Of a stretch of 64,000 nt of DNA, positions 62,594 through 64,000 are shown piece by piece. Under the pieces are notes generated by a model. The model saw only the letters and a program-made list of their open reading frames with translations, was not told where the DNA came from and did no database searches. Each line of letters opens with the position of its first letter. The stretch's first letter is position 1. Both the position numbers and the translations under genes were made by a program. The DNA comes from G963678255 sp963678255 (GTDB taxonomy: Bacteria > Cloacimonadota > Cloacimonadia > Cloacimonadales > WRIO01): the NCBI GenBank assembly GCA_963678255.2, contig OY782778.1, forward strand, positions 1-64,000. Direction: 5' to 3'.

Positions 62594-64000
62594 ATGAAAT
62601 CCAAAGTATTGCTCTTTTTTTTCTTTGCTCTGCTCCAGTGTTGCTTAATGGCAGAGCAAACGATGGACACTCCAAAAGGTCAGTTTCGGTTTTCACCCCC
62701 CTCAAAATTAAGAGAATCTAAACTTAAATCTCCAAACAAGAACACACGAGATATCCAAATTTGGAATGATGATTTAGAGAACATCCCAAATTTCGAATTG
62801 TCAACATCTTGGGAAATTGGAGTACCTGAAATTGGTCCTGATATAGCTCATGGAGGCGTAAAATGTCTTGGAACAAATCTAAACGGGTTATACCCAAACA
62901 ACAGCAATTCATTTGCTAAAAGTCCACTCATTAATATCCCTATGGCTAGCTATGTAGAACTTACATTTTTTGAATGGTTTGAATTGGAGAGTAGCTATGA
63001 TTATGGCTATGTTGAAATTCTTAGTGGGAGTGTTACTTCTCGAATTGATGCAAGATCTGGAACAAGTGCAAATAATTGGAGACAAACAGCCCTAAATTTA
63101 AGTCAATTTGCTGGACAATCAATCCAGATTGTCTTTCATTTAACTTCAGATTCTAGTGTCCCTGGTGCTGGGTGGTACATTGATGATCTAAATCTGGTTG
63201 CTCAAGAGTCTTTACCTCTTATGTTAAATATTACTGGATTAGAGACTTCAAACTTCCCTTCTATCTATATTAATGCAACTGTTTATTCTGAAACTGGGTA
63301 TGTTAATAATTTAACAACAAATAACTTTAATATTTCTGAGAATAGTACAACTCAAACAAGTAATTTTACGGTGATTACTCCTTCCGATGAAGAGCAAAGT
63401 TCTTCTTGTGATATTGTATTTGTATTGGATGTAACAAGTAGTATGACAGAGGAAATTGAGGCTGTAAAACAAAATATGCTTGGTTTTGTAAATAGCCTGA
63501 TTGCTCAAAATGTAGATTATCGAATTGGTTTTGTTGTTTTTGGAGATATTGTTTATATTTATAACAATTATGAGTTTTATACTAATTCACAACAAATTTT
63601 GAGTATAATCAATAGTGTCGATTTAGGAGAACATGGAATTGGTTATGGCGGTGATGGGCCTGAAAATCAAGTTGAAGCAATGGCTGAAGCAAGTTATTTC
63701 CAATGGAGACCAGGAGCAGCTCGGGTAGAAATTCTTCTCACTGATGCCAATACACATGAAAATGATTATGTGACACAATGGACGTTACAAAATTTATTAG
63801 CTGAAAGATTAATTCCAAATGATATAATTGTTTTCCCAATATTTGATACTGTAGAGCCCGAACAACTTTTACAATACATTCCAATAGCAGAGGAAACTAA
63901 TTCTCAAAGCACTTATTTTAATATTTATGATAATTTCATTGACATTATTAACCAAATAAGCAATTTTATAGGAAATATTTATACTATACACTACACCTCT
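62594..64000 (+). CDS. Secreted von Willebrand factor A-domain protein, N-terminal part
   Basis: The first 469 codons of an exported protein that runs off the right edge. Signal peptide 1-20 (VLLFFFFALLQCCLMA). Residues 60-205 look like a choice-of-anchor/MAM-like jelly roll (NFELSTSWEIGVPEIGPDIA, GAGWYIDDLNLV), as in the 1927-residue protein. A vWA domain starts at about 272 with the MIDAS motif D-V-T-S-S-M (Asp279, Thr281, Ser283), followed by VDYRIGFVVFGD and ARVEILLTDANTHEN. The middle serine of DxSxS is Thr, which may weaken metal binding. GGAGG lies 8 bases before the ATG. Probably surface-exposed; a T9SS domain may lie beyond the window. Confidence 0.85.
   Translation, partial: MKSKVLLFFFFALLQCCLMAEQTMDTPKGQFRFSPPSKLRESKLKSPNKNTRDIQIWNDDLENIPNFELSTSWEIGVPEIGPDIAHGGVKCLGTNLNGLYPNNSNSFAKSPLINIPMASYVELTFFEWFELESSYDYGYVEILSGSVTSRIDARSGTSANNWRQTALNLSQFAGQSIQIVFHLTSDSSVPGAGWYIDDLNLVAQESLPLMLNITGLETSNFPSIYINATVYSETGYVNNLTTNNFNISENSTTQTSNFTVITPSDEEQSSSCDIVFVLDVTSSMTEEIEAVKQNMLGFVNSLIAQNVDYRIGFVVFGDIVYIYNNYEFYTNSQQILSIINSVDLGEHGIGYGGDGPENQVEAMAEASYFQWRPGAARVEILLTDANTHENDYVTQWTLQNLLAERLIPNDIIVFPIFDTVEPEQLLQYIPIAEETNSQSTYFNIYDNFIDIINQISNFIGNIYTIHYTS

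Noticed and set aside
1..64000. tRNA, rRNA or known riboswitch
   Set aside because: I looked for cloverleaf-like GTTCRA segments and common riboswitch cores between genes and found none convincing; a covariance scan would be decisive.

Overview
The window looks like a chromosomal segment from an AT-rich, Gram-negative, anaerobic-type bacterium of the FCB group, most like Cloacimonadota. This rests on the many secreted proteins with a signal peptide and a C-terminal YPNPFN...G-x-x-V-x-x-L...WDG...SGIYFY-type sorting domain (type IX secretion/FlgD-Ig-like), on outer-membrane lipoproteins, and on TTGACA-N16-18-TATxxT promoters. The lineage is an inference and was not checked by any search.

Region 1 (1-13332, all minus strand) is one tightly packed gene train. 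In transcription order it holds a broken transaldolase gene, a 75-residue unknown, a GH144-like glycoamylase-family protein, a HAD phosphatase, phosphoketolase, a DUF2254 membrane protein, RpiB, class I aldolase, and then an N-type (Na+-type) F-ATPase operon in the order atpD-C-Q-R-B-E-F-A. It joins a pentose-phosphate/phosphoketolase carbon shunt to an ion-coupled ATPase. Transaldolase is interrupted by two in-frame stop codons.

Region 2 (13333-29133) is a repeat-rich island. It has four near-identical 1.71-kb IS110-family (IS1111-like) insertion sequences and tandem arrays of 206-bp mini-elements with the same ends. Short hairpin modules form the insertion target, and other dispersed palindromes are present. 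A few ordinary genes lie between them: a C39-like peptidase, thiol peroxidase, a secreted T9SS-type protein and an unknown paralogue family member. Each IS has a conserved 256-bp noncoding tail that is a good candidate for a guide (bridge/seek) RNA.

Region 3 (29134-37189, plus strand) carries an orphan MCE/MlaD protein, a TPR lipoprotein, a DUF2135-like protein, then a SiaA-SiaB-SiaC-type partner-switching phosphorelay followed by a large hybrid histidine kinase in the place where SiaD (a diguanylate cyclase) sits in Pseudomonas.

Region 4 (37239-59598, minus strand) has P5C dehydrogenase, a C_GCAxxG_C_C protein, four large secreted T9SS-type proteins (up to 1927 residues), a dihydroorotase-like protein lacking two metal ligands, a CpoB/YbgF-like lipoprotein, a YedF-like protein and a DUF2207 membrane protein. 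Region 5 (59599-64000) has duplicated and broken copies of the unknown paralogue family around an IS4-like transposase remnant, and the start of a secreted von Willebrand A-domain protein that runs off the window.
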